A stretch of DNA of 64,000 bases from DATMER01 sp963741305 (GTDB taxonomy: Bacteria > Acidobacteriota > Thermoanaerobaculia > Multivoradales > UBA5704), in assembly GCA_963741305.1 (NCBI GenBank), contig CAVUHL010000003.1:3782001-3846000 (forward strand), read 5' to 3'. Under the pieces are notes generated by a model. It had not been told where the DNA came from. It was given only the letters and a program-made list of their open reading frames with translations, and did not search any database. Positions 45,015 through 52,469 of this stretch are shown piece by piece (within the stretch, counting starts at the first letter, position 1; each line of letters begins with the position of its first letter). Made by a program: the position numbers and the translations under genes.

Positions 45015-46181
45015 ATGATGGACCCCAAGAGCGAACGCCTGCAACAGGTCATGAAGCTCCTCGCCGACGAGGTGCGGGAGCGCCTGGAGCGCCATCCTCT
45101 CGGCCATCTCGTGGCCGGCCGGGGCGACCGGCTGGATGTGTGCCTGGCCGTGCCCACCGCCCTCCGCGAGGGGACGATCGAGCGCGCCGGCCTGGCAGCC
45201 GAGGAGTCGGTGCAGAGCGCCATCCAGTCCCTGGTCGCCCACAGCGCCCGGTTCCAGCCCGGCCGCGTCTTCTGCCTCCGTTGCCAGAGCGCCTCATGCG
45301 AGCACTCGGCTCCTACAAGCAACCGGCAGGTGTTCACCGGCTACGGCGGCACCGGCGCGCCCCGCTTCCAGGACATGGCCCAGTGGCTCCTGCAGCGCCG
45401 GGACCCGCGGATCGACCTCCTCTACCGCGAGCCGCCGCAGCTCGTGGCGACCGTGACTTCCGGCGACGAGATGACGAGCGAGCTGCTACCCGCCTTCCTG
45501 CAGCAGGAGTCCGGCTACCGGCTCCATGGCCAAGTGGCGGTGGGCTGGTATCCCGCGCCCGATCCCAAGCTCCCGGGACGCCAGCCCCTGGCCGTGTCCT
45601 TCCAGGTGATCTCGTCCCGGGCGCGCGGCGGCAGGCGGCGGTTCGGGCTGAACGTGATCGGGATCGGACCGGGCGGTGAGCCGCTCGAGCACCTTTACGA
45701 CCGGATGGGCGAAGTCCCCTGGTCGGGCTCGGTGCGCTGGGCGCAGACCGTGCTCGGCAGCATCGAGCATCAGCTCGACCGCGCCCCCCGCACGCCTCCC
45801 AAGGTGGTGGACCAGCGCATCGAGGGGCTGGTCACTGCCCTTGCCCGGCGGCTGGAGAAGGGCTGGCGCGGCGAGGAGCGGCGCACCCAGCATGCCAAGG
45901 TCCGCCACCGCGAGGGCGACCGGCCGACCCGCATGGCCCTCGCCGACTTCGCCCGGGCCACTCCCGAGGATCTGCTGTTCGACACCCGCCGTGACACCCT
46001 GGTGGTGGTGGGCGACCGGGGCCGCGCCCATGTTTTCAGCCGCGAGGGCAAGCTGGTGACATCGATCCGCTACAACCCGGCGGTCATCGAGAAGCGCAGG
46101 CAGAACGGGATGTGGCGGCCGGCGGCCAAGGAGGAGGTCGAGGCGATCTCTACCCTCCTGTCAGCAGCGGGTAGGGATTGA
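45015..46181 (+). CDS. Unrecognised protein with a Cys/His cluster
   Basis: About 388 residues from ATGATG; an earlier in-frame ATG 42 bases upstream would add 14 residues. The N-terminus is helical (SERLQQVMKLLADEVRERLE). A possible zinc site follows: FCLRCQSASCEHS, spaced C-x2-C-x4-C-x-H. The middle includes VATVTSGDEMTSELLPAF and FGLNVIGIGPGG. The C-terminus has RKVRHREGD-like basic segments and DTLVVVGDRGRAHVFSREGKLVTSIRY. No signal peptide was seen. I do not recognise the family; lineage-restricted proteins with SWIM-like fingers are one possibility. The last 32 bases overlap the convergent M23 gene. Confidence 0.75.
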   Translation: MMDPKSERLQQVMKLLADEVRERLERHPLGHLVAGRGDRLDVCLAVPTALREGTIERAGLAAEESVQSAIQSLVAHSARFQPGRVFCLRCQSASCEHSAPTSNRQVFTGYGGTGAPRFQDMAQWLLQRRDPRIDLLYREPPQLVATVTSGDEMTSELLPAFLQQESGYRLHGQVAVGWYPAPDPKLPGRQPLAVSFQVISSRARGGRRRFGLNVIGIGPGGEPLEHLYDRMGEVPWSGSVRWAQTVLGSIEHQLDRAPRTPPKVVDQRIEGLVTALARRLEKGWRGEERRTQHAKVRHREGDRPTRMALADFARATPEDLLFDTRRDTLVVVGDRGRAHVFSREGKLVTSIRYNPAVIEKRRQNGMWRPAAKEEVEAISTLLSAAGRD

Positions 46182-46662
46182 TCGCCTCTCCGCCCATCGG
46201 GTAGATGCCATAGTGCAGGTGGGGCGGCGTGCCGGCGGCGTTGCCGCTGTTCCCCACGTAGCCAAGCACCTGCCCCGCTTCGACCCAGTCCCCCACGTCC
46301 GGCAGGTCCCAGGCTTCCAGATGGGCGTAGTAGTGGTGCTGGCCGCCCGGCCCGGTAACGGTGATGACCCGGCCTCCCAGGCGGTTCCAGCCACGGCGCG
46401 ACACGAAGCCGTGGGTCGCCGAGAGCACCTGCGTGTTGCGCGGGGCGAAGATGTCGATCCCCTGGTGCTTGCGGCCTTCGCTACGGGCGGCTCCCCAGGT
46501 GTCCCGCAGGTTCTCGGGCGGCACGCCTTCCACCGGCACGGGGAGGACCGTGGGCATGGGCTCCCGCAGCAGGCGGACGAAGCGCACCGCGTTCTCCAGA
46601 TAGGGGCGGAACCACCAGGCGAGCACCGCCAGGATGGCGAGGAAGATCAGCCAGCGGAGCAC
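46150..46662 (-). CDS. M23-family (LytM) metallopeptidase, membrane-anchored
   Basis: 170 residues from a GTG start with no obvious ribosome-binding site; a later ATG would remove the membrane segment LIFLAILAVLAWWF. The LytM fold has zinc ligands His66 and Asp70 in RKHQGID and the HLHYG pair His148/His150, the complete set for a peptidoglycan endopeptidase. The short linker means the catalytic domain sits just outside the inner membrane. A six-unit palindromic repeat array lies 12 bases upstream of the start and could influence expression. Confidence 0.88.
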   Translation of the reverse strand: MLRWLIFLAILAVLAWWFRPYLENAVRFVRLLREPMPTVLPVPVEGVPPENLRDTWGAARSEGRKHQGIDIFAPRNTQVLSATHGFVSRRGWNRLGGRVITVTGPGGQHHYYAHLEAWDLPDVGDWVEAGQVLGYVGNSGNAAGTPPHLHYGIYPMGGEAINPYPLLTGG

Positions 46663-46674
46663 GGTTCGTATGCG

Positions 46675-46933
46675 CGTTTGGACCTCCCTACCCAGCGGGT
46701 AGACTCCTCTACCCGTTCGTTTGAACCTCTCTACCCAATGGGTAGACCCCTCTACCCACTCGTTTGGCTCTTCCTACCCAGTGGGTAGACTGCTCTAACC
46801 ACCCATTTGGACCTCTCTACCCAGTGGGTAGACTGCTCTATCAGCTCGTTTGGACCTCGCCACCCAACGGGTAGACCCCTCTACCCACTCGTTTGGACCT
46901 CTCTACCCAGTGGGTAGACCCCCTCTACCCGCT
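46675..46933. repeat. 43-bp tandem array, six units, each with the palindrome CTACCC-N3-GGGTAG
   Basis: Units start at 46675, 46718, 46761, 46804, 46847 and 46890 (the last is 44 bp). Each opens with CGTTTGGACCTCTCTACCC or a close variant, followed by a palindrome CTACCCAGTGGGTAG (unit 5 lacks one T), then GACNCCTCTACCC. A partial seventh unit follows at 46934. Because 43 is not a multiple of three and each reading frame breaks, it is not coding. There are no unique spacers, so it is not CRISPR. It fills the space upstream of the M23 gene. Confidence 0.95.
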
Positions 46934-46994
46934 CGTTTGACCGTTCAGTCATCCTACCCGCCTCGGCGAATGCAACGGGCGTTCCGTGCCCTCC

Positions 46995-47204
46995 GGCCCC
47001 TCACCCCCAGCCCCTCTCCCACCGCACACCCGGACCCCCGGGAGAGGGGAGCGCGCGAGATCCACCGGCATCTCCTCATGTGGCTGTCCAGAGAAGATCC
47101 GGTCATGGCCGGAGCCACATTCGGGAAGAACGTCCGGGCAGTCACTCCCCCCTCTCCCGGGGGTCCGGGTGTGCGGTGGGAGAGGGGCCGGGGGTGAGGG
47201 GCCG
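46995..47204. repeat. CCCTCACCCC...GGGGTGAGGG inverted-repeat element, copy B2
   Basis: Long arms (CCCCTCACCCCCAGCCCCTC ... ACACCCGGACCCCCGGGAGA, and their complement) flank a loop of about 80 bases. The outer 60 bases pair almost perfectly. The right arm shares GGCAGTCACTCCCCCCTCTC and the following CCGGGGGTCCGGGTGTGCGG with copy B3 near 62.2 kb. It stands just upstream of the SRPBCC gene. Confidence 0.92.
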
Positions 47205-47225
47205 GGACTTGCTATGCTGCCCCCG

Positions 47226-47771
47226 ATGCGCGTTCTCCTCTCGCTCTTCCTCCTCGCCGTCGCCGGCCGCTTCGGCGAAGTCGAGGTGACTCTGAAGCCG
47301 GTAGGCAACGGTCCCAAGGAGGGGATCGGCAGCGGCATCATCGAGGCGCCGCCCGAGCGGGTCTTCCGGGCGCTGATGGACCTCGACCACTGGGACGAGT
47401 TCATGCCCTTCGTGGAGGAATCGGACGCCAGGCCGCAGCCCGACGGCTCGGTGCTCAGCTCCCAGCGCCTCGGCCTTCCTCCCATGATCGGCGAGCGGCA
47501 CCTCCGCATCCGCGTGACCGGCCAGGCAGGGCGGAAGGTGGAATGGAGCTACATTCCCGGCTCGGGCAACGTCAAAGCCCAACGGGGTTCCTGGACCCTC
47601 GAAACGGCCAGTGAGGGAAAAACGCGGGCCACCCTGCGGATCCTCACCGATCCTGGCGGGTCGGCTCCGGACTGGGCCATGGACCGGGCGACGGGCAAGT
47701 CCCTGGTCTGGATCTTCGACGGCCTGCGCCAGCAGGTACGCCGGCCCCGATACGACGCCGCTGGGCTATAA
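47226..47771 (+). CDS. SRPBCC (START-like) family protein, probably exported
   Basis: 181 residues from MRVLLSLFLLAVAGRFGE, which looks like a signal peptide; an ATG 12 bases upstream is also in frame. The body follows the polyketide cyclase/START helix-grip pattern: SGIIEAPPERVFRALMDLDHWDEFMPFVEES, then MIGERHLRIRVTG, KVEWSYIPGSGNVKAQRGSWTLE, and a C-terminal helix ending LRQQVR. Members bind hydrophobic ligands; the ligand is unknown. A perfect TATAAT overlaps its stop codon and may serve the histidine kinase gene downstream. Confidence 0.8.
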   Translation: MRVLLSLFLLAVAGRFGEVEVTLKPVGNGPKEGIGSGIIEAPPERVFRALMDLDHWDEFMPFVEESDARPQPDGSVLSSQRLGLPPMIGERHLRIRVTGQAGRKVEWSYIPGSGNVKAQRGSWTLETASEGKTRATLRILTDPGGSAPDWAMDRATGKSLVWIFDGLRQQVRRPRYDAAGL

Positions 47772-47772
47772 T
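47767..47772 (+). promoter_or_regulatory. Possible -10 box for the histidine kinase
   Basis: A perfect TATAAT overlaps the stop of the SRPBCC gene, 22 bases before the kinase ATG. No matching -35 box was found at 16-18 bases. The leader contains CTCCCG/CGGGGAG, which could fold over the ribosome-binding GGGGAG. Weak assignment. Confidence 0.35.
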
Positions 47773-47794
47773 TCTCCCGTTTTCGGGGAGCGTT

Positions 47795-48967
47795 ATGAAC
47801 CAGAATGAAGTCTGGGCTTTAGAAGCCCATCTGGGTGGAGAGCTGCACCGCCGCTCGGCGGAGCTGACGCGTCTCTGGCTGGACCGGCTCACGGCCAGGC
47901 TGGACGTCCATCCGCGCCGCATCTTCCCCTCCGACACCCTCCTGAACGACATGCCGGAGGTGCTGAGGGCGGTTTCGGACTACCTGTGCTCCGGCGGCGA
48001 CATCGGCGCCGAGCAGATCGTGCGCGACGAGATGACCAAGCTCGCCCGGCTCCGCCGCGAGCAGGGCTATGACATCGACGAGATCCTCGCCGAGTTCGAG
48101 ATCCTGGGGAACATCCTCTACAACGCCTTGCGCGAGGAGGCGAGGAAGTACGGACGCAAGGTGAGCCCCGATTACGCGGTCGAGGTCGGCGAGCGCCTCT
48201 ACCGGGCGCTGATGGTGATCACCACGATCACCGCGACCACCTTCCGCGAGGAAGGCTTTCAGGACCGGCGGGAGCGGGCCCGCCTGCTGGGCAGCTTCGG
48301 GCGCGATCTGGCCCATGAGCTGCGCAACCGCCTCAGCACGGCCGAGACCGCCCTTCACCTGCTCGACCAGGAGGATCTCGACGGCCCGACCCGCGAGAGG
48401 GTCCTCCTGGCGCTGCGCAGGACCGTGAAGCGGATCGAGGGGGTGGCCGATGACGTGCACGCCCTCGCGATCGCCCAGGGGAGCGAGGAGACGGCTCAGG
48501 GGCGGCGCCTCGCACTGCGCGCGCTCTTCGAAGAGACCGTGTCCGAGCTGCGCGGCATGGCCGAAGAGAGAGGCGTCCGCATCGAGGCCCAGGAGACCGT
48601 GCCCGACGTCCAGGTCGATGCCACCCGCGTCGAGCTGGCGCTCATCAACCTGATCGGCAACGCCATCAAATACTCCGACCCGGCCAAGAGCGACCGCTGG
48701 GTACGCGTCTCGGTCCAGCGCGACGACCGCTACTGGCGCATCTCGGTCGAGGACAACGGTGTCGGTATCCCGGATGGGATGCAGCAGCGGGTCTTCGAGC
48801 AGTTCGTGCGCGCCCATCCAGGGGTCGCCGAAGGCAGCGGCCTGGGCCTGTCCATCGCCCGCGAGGCCGTCGAGCAGATGGGCGGCCGCATCTGGCTGGA
48901 GAGCCAGACCGGCGTCGGCACCACCTTCGCCTTCACCGTCCTCGATCCTCCCGAAGCCCGCGGGTAG
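47795..48967 (+). CDS. Soluble sensor histidine kinase with RsbRD-like N-terminal domain
   Basis: 390 residues without a membrane segment. The N-terminal 155 residues are all-helical and resemble the RsbRD N-terminal sensor domain (LTRLWLDRLTARL, IDEILAEFEILGNILYNAL). The H-box is DLAHELRNRLS with phosphoacceptor His174. The catalytic domain has the N-box LINLIGNAIKYSD, G1 VEDNGVGIP and G2 GSGLGLSIA. No response regulator is adjacent, so the partner is encoded elsewhere. Its stop overlaps the GTG start of the next gene. Confidence 0.92.
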   Translation: MNQNEVWALEAHLGGELHRRSAELTRLWLDRLTARLDVHPRRIFPSDTLLNDMPEVLRAVSDYLCSGGDIGAEQIVRDEMTKLARLRREQGYDIDEILAEFEILGNILYNALREEARKYGRKVSPDYAVEVGERLYRALMVITTITATTFREEGFQDRRERARLLGSFGRDLAHELRNRLSTAETALHLLDQEDLDGPTRERVLLALRRTVKRIEGVADDVHALAIAQGSEETAQGRRLALRALFEETVSELRGMAEERGVRIEAQETVPDVQVDATRVELALINLIGNAIKYSDPAKSDRWVRVSVQRDDRYWRISVEDNGVGIPDGMQQRVFEQFVRAHPGVAEGSGLGLSIAREAVEQMGGRIWLESQTGVGTTFAFTVLDPPEARG

Positions 48968-49710
48968 TGCTGCGGGTCGTCCTCCTCGGCGCAAGCAACC
49001 TGAAGATCGGCTTCCCGCGGGTCCTTGCGCACCTGCGGAGAGGCCCGGTCGAGGTCCTGGCGGCCCTGGGGCACGGCCGCTCCTACGGCACATGGAGCCG
49101 GCTGGCCTGGGTGCGCCTGCTCCCCGGCATTGTCCAATGCGGTCTCTGGGAGGAGCTCGAGCGGCGCCGCCGATTGCCGACCGTGGCGCTGGTCACGGAC
49201 GTGGGCAACGACCTCCTCTACGGCGCGCCGGTCCCGGCGATCGCCGGCTGGGTCGGAACCTGCCTGGAGCGCCTGGCGCAGCAGGAGGCGGAGATCATCA
49301 TCGGCCTGCTTCCGCTCTCTGCTCTTGAGAAAGTATCGCCGGTCCGCTATCATCTAATAAGACATATCCTTTTTCCTGGACGGAGGGCAGCACCCTGGAG
49401 CGCGGTGTTGGATAGCGCAAGGGAGCTGAACGAGAAGTTGCGCAGGCTGGGCCTGGAACATGGCGCCCGGCTGGTGGAGCCCTCGCCGTCCTGGTACGGG
49501 ATGGACCCGATTCACGTGCGCCGGAGTATGAGAAGCCAGGCCTGGAACCAGATCCTCGACCACCCGCTGCTGCCCCGCGAGGGCGAGCTGGCGGGAGGTG
49601 GACGGCTTCCCCTCTTCGGCTCCGCGGAGCTGCGGCTCTTCGGTGTGCCGCTCCGCAACCCGCAACCTGTCTGCCGTTTCAAGGATGGAAGCACCGTTGC
49701 ACTCTACTAG
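48967..49710 (+). CDS. SGNH/GDSL-like hydrolase-fold protein
   Basis: 247 residues from a GTG that overlaps the kinase stop by one base. It begins LRVVLLGASNLKIGF, where GASNL could be a GDSL-like nucleophile block. VTDVGNDLLYG could be the GxND block, and YGMDPIHVRR matches the C-terminal D-x-x-H pair. Together these suggest an SGNH-fold esterase-like protein without signal peptide. The substrate is unknown, and the fit is by motif only. The following gene begins inside its last 26 bases. Confidence 0.6.
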   Translation: MLRVVLLGASNLKIGFPRVLAHLRRGPVEVLAALGHGRSYGTWSRLAWVRLLPGIVQCGLWEELERRRRLPTVALVTDVGNDLLYGAPVPAIAGWVGTCLERLAQQEAEIIIGLLPLSALEKVSPVRYHLIRHILFPGRRAAPWSAVLDSARELNEKLRRLGLEHGARLVEPSPSWYGMDPIHVRRSMRSQAWNQILDHPLLPREGELAGGGRLPLFGSAELRLFGVPLRNPQPVCRFKDGSTVALY

Positions 49711-50785
49711 CCTTCTCCGACGCGTCCTCCGGTACACCCTTCTCCTGCTCGTCAGCACCCTGGTGGTCCTGCCGCTGGTCAGCGGCGAGGCCCGGTTCCT
49801 CCTGCGCTCCGCGTATGAAGAGGCGCGCATCCTGCTCGGCCGCCGTCCGCTCAAGGAGCTGATCGCGGACACTGCCACGGCCGCGGACCGCCGGTCCCAG
49901 TTCGAGTTGGTGCTGGCTGCGCGCGCCTTTGCCGCCGAGCGCCTGGGCCTGAAGGCCGGGGACACCTACACCACTTTCTCGGACCTCGGCGAGGCCACGA
50001 CGCTGGTGCATGTGCTCTCCGCCAGCCCCAAGGACAAGCTGGCCGGTTATCAGTGGTCGTACCCGGTGGTCGGCGCGGTCCCTTACAAGGGCTTCTTCGA
50101 CGAGGAAGCGGCAAAGGCCGAGATGCGGCGGCTGGAGAGGATGGGGTTCGACACCTATCTGCGGCCGGCGGGGGCCTTCTCCACCCTGGGCTGGTTCAAC
50201 GATCCGCTGCTCTCCACGGCCCTGAACGAGGACCCGGTGGAGCTGGTCGTAACCGTGATCCACGAGATCGCGCACAACACGCTCTGGGTGCCCGGGGACG
50301 TGCGGTTCAACGAGAGCTACGCCAACTTCGTGGGCTTCCGCGGGGCGGAGCTGTTCTTCGCCAGCCGGGGGAACGGCGAGGCGGTGCGGCGCTGCAGGGC
50401 CATGTGGCGGGACGAGAAGCGCCTTGGGGAGTTCTACACGGAGCTGGAGGGTGACCTGCTGAGCCTGTATGGATCGGGGCTCGCCCGCCCCGAGCTCGAG
50501 CGGCGGCGGGCGGCGGTCTTCGCCCGCGCCCGGGGCACGCTGCGCTCCCTCGAACTGGAGGTCTACGACGGCGCCCGCATCGCCCGCACGCCCATCAACA
50601 ATGCCCGGGTGATCGCGAAGCGGATCTACCTCACCGGCCTGGACGAGCTCGACAAGGTCTACGAGGCCCAGCGCGGCGACCTGCGGGCCGGCATCCGCGA
50701 GATCGAGCGCTCGCTCAAGAGCAACCCGGCCCTGCCGCCGATGGAAGTGCTGGCGGTCGTGGCGCGGTCGGCGGCCAGGGGTTAG
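49685..50785 (+). CDS. Predicted aminopeptidase, COG4324 family
   Basis: 366 residues. An N-terminal membrane anchor (YTLLLLVSTLVVLPLV) is followed by a periplasmic domain of the Aminopep/COG4324 family: FSDLGEATTLVHVLSASP, YPVVGAVPYKGFFDEEAA and the zinc motif VIHEIAHNTLW (His193, Glu194, His197). FNESYANFVGFRGAELFF follows, with the third ligand and the family signature. The start was set at MEAPLHS because the anchor follows directly; the open frame continues upstream over the previous gene. Activity in this family is predicted, not well characterised. Confidence 0.88.
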   Translation: MEAPLHSTSLLRRVLRYTLLLLVSTLVVLPLVSGEARFLLRSAYEEARILLGRRPLKELIADTATAADRRSQFELVLAARAFAAERLGLKAGDTYTTFSDLGEATTLVHVLSASPKDKLAGYQWSYPVVGAVPYKGFFDEEAAKAEMRRLERMGFDTYLRPAGAFSTLGWFNDPLLSTALNEDPVELVVTVIHEIAHNTLWVPGDVRFNESYANFVGFRGAELFFASRGNGEAVRRCRAMWRDEKRLGEFYTELEGDLLSLYGSGLARPELERRRAAVFARARGTLRSLELEVYDGARIARTPINNARVIAKRIYLTGLDELDKVYEAQRGDLRAGIREIERSLKSNPALPPMEVLAVVARSAARG

Positions 50786-50800
50786 CCGGAACAATTTCTG

Positions 50801-50859
50801 TGTAGGGGCACCCCTTGTGGGTGCCCTTCCGGAGGGCGGCCACAAGGGCCGCCCCTACA
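50801..50859. repeat. GTAGGGGC-family palindromic element, copy 2
   Basis: Left arm TGTAGGGGCACCCCTTGTGG-GTGCCCT and right arm AGGGCGGCCACAAGGGCCGC-CCCTACA pair around a 5-base loop, and each arm also folds alone (GGGCACCC/GGGTGCCC; GGGCGGCC/GGGCCGCCC). The outer TGTAGGGGC ends match copy 1 at 18.4 kb. The right end supplies the TAG stop of the minus-strand deacetylase gene. Confidence 0.92.
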
Positions 50860-52117
50860 TCGACGCATCCTGCACGATCTCCCAGCCGTCCGGGGTCCGG
50901 CGGAAGACGATCAGGGTGAGCCCGCTCGCCGGCTCCTTGTCAGGATAGGAAAGCTCCCACCGGGCCGCCACGGACACGCCGTGCACCCGGCTCGGTTTGG
51001 CTCCCCCCACCAGCGTGAACTCGGTCCCAACGGCCGGGCGCATCTCGATCGGCTCCAGGCGGAGCTTCCCCATGGCCTTGCTGTCCGGATACCGCTTCCG
51101 GTAGCGCTCCAGCACCTCGTTGCGCCCCCGCGTGAGCCCCGTGGGTGAGAGAAAGGCCGCGTCCTCCGCATAAGAGGCCGTGAACACGTCCAGGTCGCCG
51201 CGGTTCCAAGCCTCCACCTGAGTCTCGATGAGCTTGCGGACCTCCTCCAGGGCCCTCGCCGTCCCCTTCTGCTCGCCGAGCCGGTCCCAGAGGCCCGGGC
51301 CGTAGGTGCCCACGTACCGGTGGGGCTCGGAGAAGGCCGGGTCCGCCAGCACCTCGTCCGCGGTAGCAAAGCGATAACCGCGCTGCTCCAGCCAGGTGAA
51401 GAGCCGGTCCCACTGGGCCGCGCCCACGTCCGTGCCATGAAGGAGGAGGATCTGGGCCACCGGGCGCTCGAAGAGCTTGTCCCCCGTCTCCTCGTGATGG
51501 CGGATGTCCAGGTGGAGCGACTCGTGGTACTCCTCCGCGACCCGCGCCATCGCCGCCTTGTCCCCTTTCCGCCGTGCCACGACCCAGGGCTTCTCGAAGG
51601 ACCAGTCCTGGTTGTCCAGGGTTACCGGCACGGTCTTCTGCCCCGACTCGGCCAAGTAGGCGCGCATCGCGTCGAGCTTGGCCTCGGTGTTCCCCTCGCG
51701 CAGGAAGGGGAAGCGGAAGAAGCGGACCTTGCCGCCCGCCAGCTTGGCGATCTCCTGGCGGGCCGTCTCGGCGTCGGCGATGTACTCCTTGGGGGCAGTC
51801 CGCGTGTAGTTCATGTGATGCAGCGTGTGATTCCCCAGCTCGTGGCCCGCCTCCATCCAAAGACGGAGGAGGCCGCGGTCCGCCGGGCTCAGCACGTGGT
51901 CCCAGGTGACGAAGGCGATGGCCGGCACCTTGTGCTTGCGCAGGACGTCGAGCATCTCGCGCGTGATCCTCTCGCGCTCCGCCGGGTCGGAATGAAGCCG
52001 GGTGGCCGAGATCGGGAGGTCATCGATCGTCACGAGCAGCGGCCGGCCGGCCGGCTGCTGGGCGTGCGCGGCTGCACCGAGCGCGAGGAGAAGCAGAGCG
52101 GTCTTGATCTTCCTCAT
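50855..52117 (-). CDS. Secreted polysaccharide deacetylase (NodB) fused to a SnoaL-like domain
   Basis: 420 residues with signal peptide MRKIKTALLLLALGAAAHA. The NodB domain has TIDDLP (catalytic and metal Asp), HELGNHTLHH (metal H-x3-H), RFFRFPFLREG and ILLLHGTD. From about residue 290 a second domain matches SnoaL/DUF4440 proteins: IETQVEAWNRGDLDVFTASYAEDAAFL, with ERYRKRYPD and a C-terminal strand WEIVQD. The deacetylase presumably acts on a cell-wall or surface polysaccharide in the periplasm; the role of the second domain is unknown. The stop codon lies inside a palindromic repeat. Confidence 0.88.
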   Translation of the reverse strand: MRKIKTALLLLALGAAAHAQQPAGRPLLVTIDDLPISATRLHSDPAERERITREMLDVLRKHKVPAIAFVTWDHVLSPADRGLLRLWMEAGHELGNHTLHHMNYTRTAPKEYIADAETARQEIAKLAGGKVRFFRFPFLREGNTEAKLDAMRAYLAESGQKTVPVTLDNQDWSFEKPWVVARRKGDKAAMARVAEEYHESLHLDIRHHEETGDKLFERPVAQILLLHGTDVGAAQWDRLFTWLEQRGYRFATADEVLADPAFSEPHRYVGTYGPGLWDRLGEQKGTARALEEVRKLIETQVEAWNRGDLDVFTASYAEDAAFLSPTGLTRGRNEVLERYRKRYPDSKAMGKLRLEPIEMRPAVGTEFTLVGGAKPSRVHGVSVAARWELSYPDKEPASGLTLIVFRRTPDGWEIVQDASM

Positions 52118-52219
52118 GGCACCGATGCTATCCCAGCCACTTCCTTCATCCTTTCAGAGAATGACATTTCGGACCCGCTTTACGTCTCTAGCCAGGGTAA
52201 ATCTTCACAAGGAGACGAT

Positions 52220-52438
52220 ATGAGTGGAGACACCCTGTTCGAGTGGTCGCGTCAGTGGCAGCAGCAAGGGCGGAGGGAGGGGACGGTGGAGCTCCTCCTC
52301 CGGCAGGCGGAGAGGAAGTTCGGCCCGCTCCCCGTCCGGGACCGGGCGAGGATCGAGCTGGCCGACGCGGAACGGCTCCTCTGCTGGGGAGAGCGCCTGG
52401 TCGGCGCCCGCTCCCTGGATGAGGTGTTCCGGGGATGA
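52220..52438 (+). CDS. Stand-alone DUF4351 domain protein
   Basis: A 72-residue protein with AAGGAG five bases before its ATG, so translation looks genuine. EGTVELLLRQAERKFGPLPVRDRARIELADAERLLCWGERLVGARSLDEVF is recognisable in pieces as DUF4351, normally the C-terminal tail of Rpn-family PD-(D/E)XK nuclease or transposase-like proteins. Here the nuclease part is absent and only EWSRQWQQQGRREG precedes it, so this is either a remnant or a small regulator. A Uma2-type gene follows 31 bases later. Confidence 0.75.
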   Translation: MSGDTLFEWSRQWQQQGRREGTVELLLRQAERKFGPLPVRDRARIELADAERLLCWGERLVGARSLDEVFRG

Positions 52439-52469
52439 GAGCAAAAGCGTGTGGTACCTTGGTCCCGTC

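Noticed and set aside
46675..46933. CRISPR array
   Set aside because: The 43-bp units repeat without unique spacers, and no cas genes are present.
46850..47197. Small protein encoded by the tandem array and repeat B2
   Set aside because: The 43-base period changes frame each unit, and the predicted peptide comes entirely from repeat sequence.
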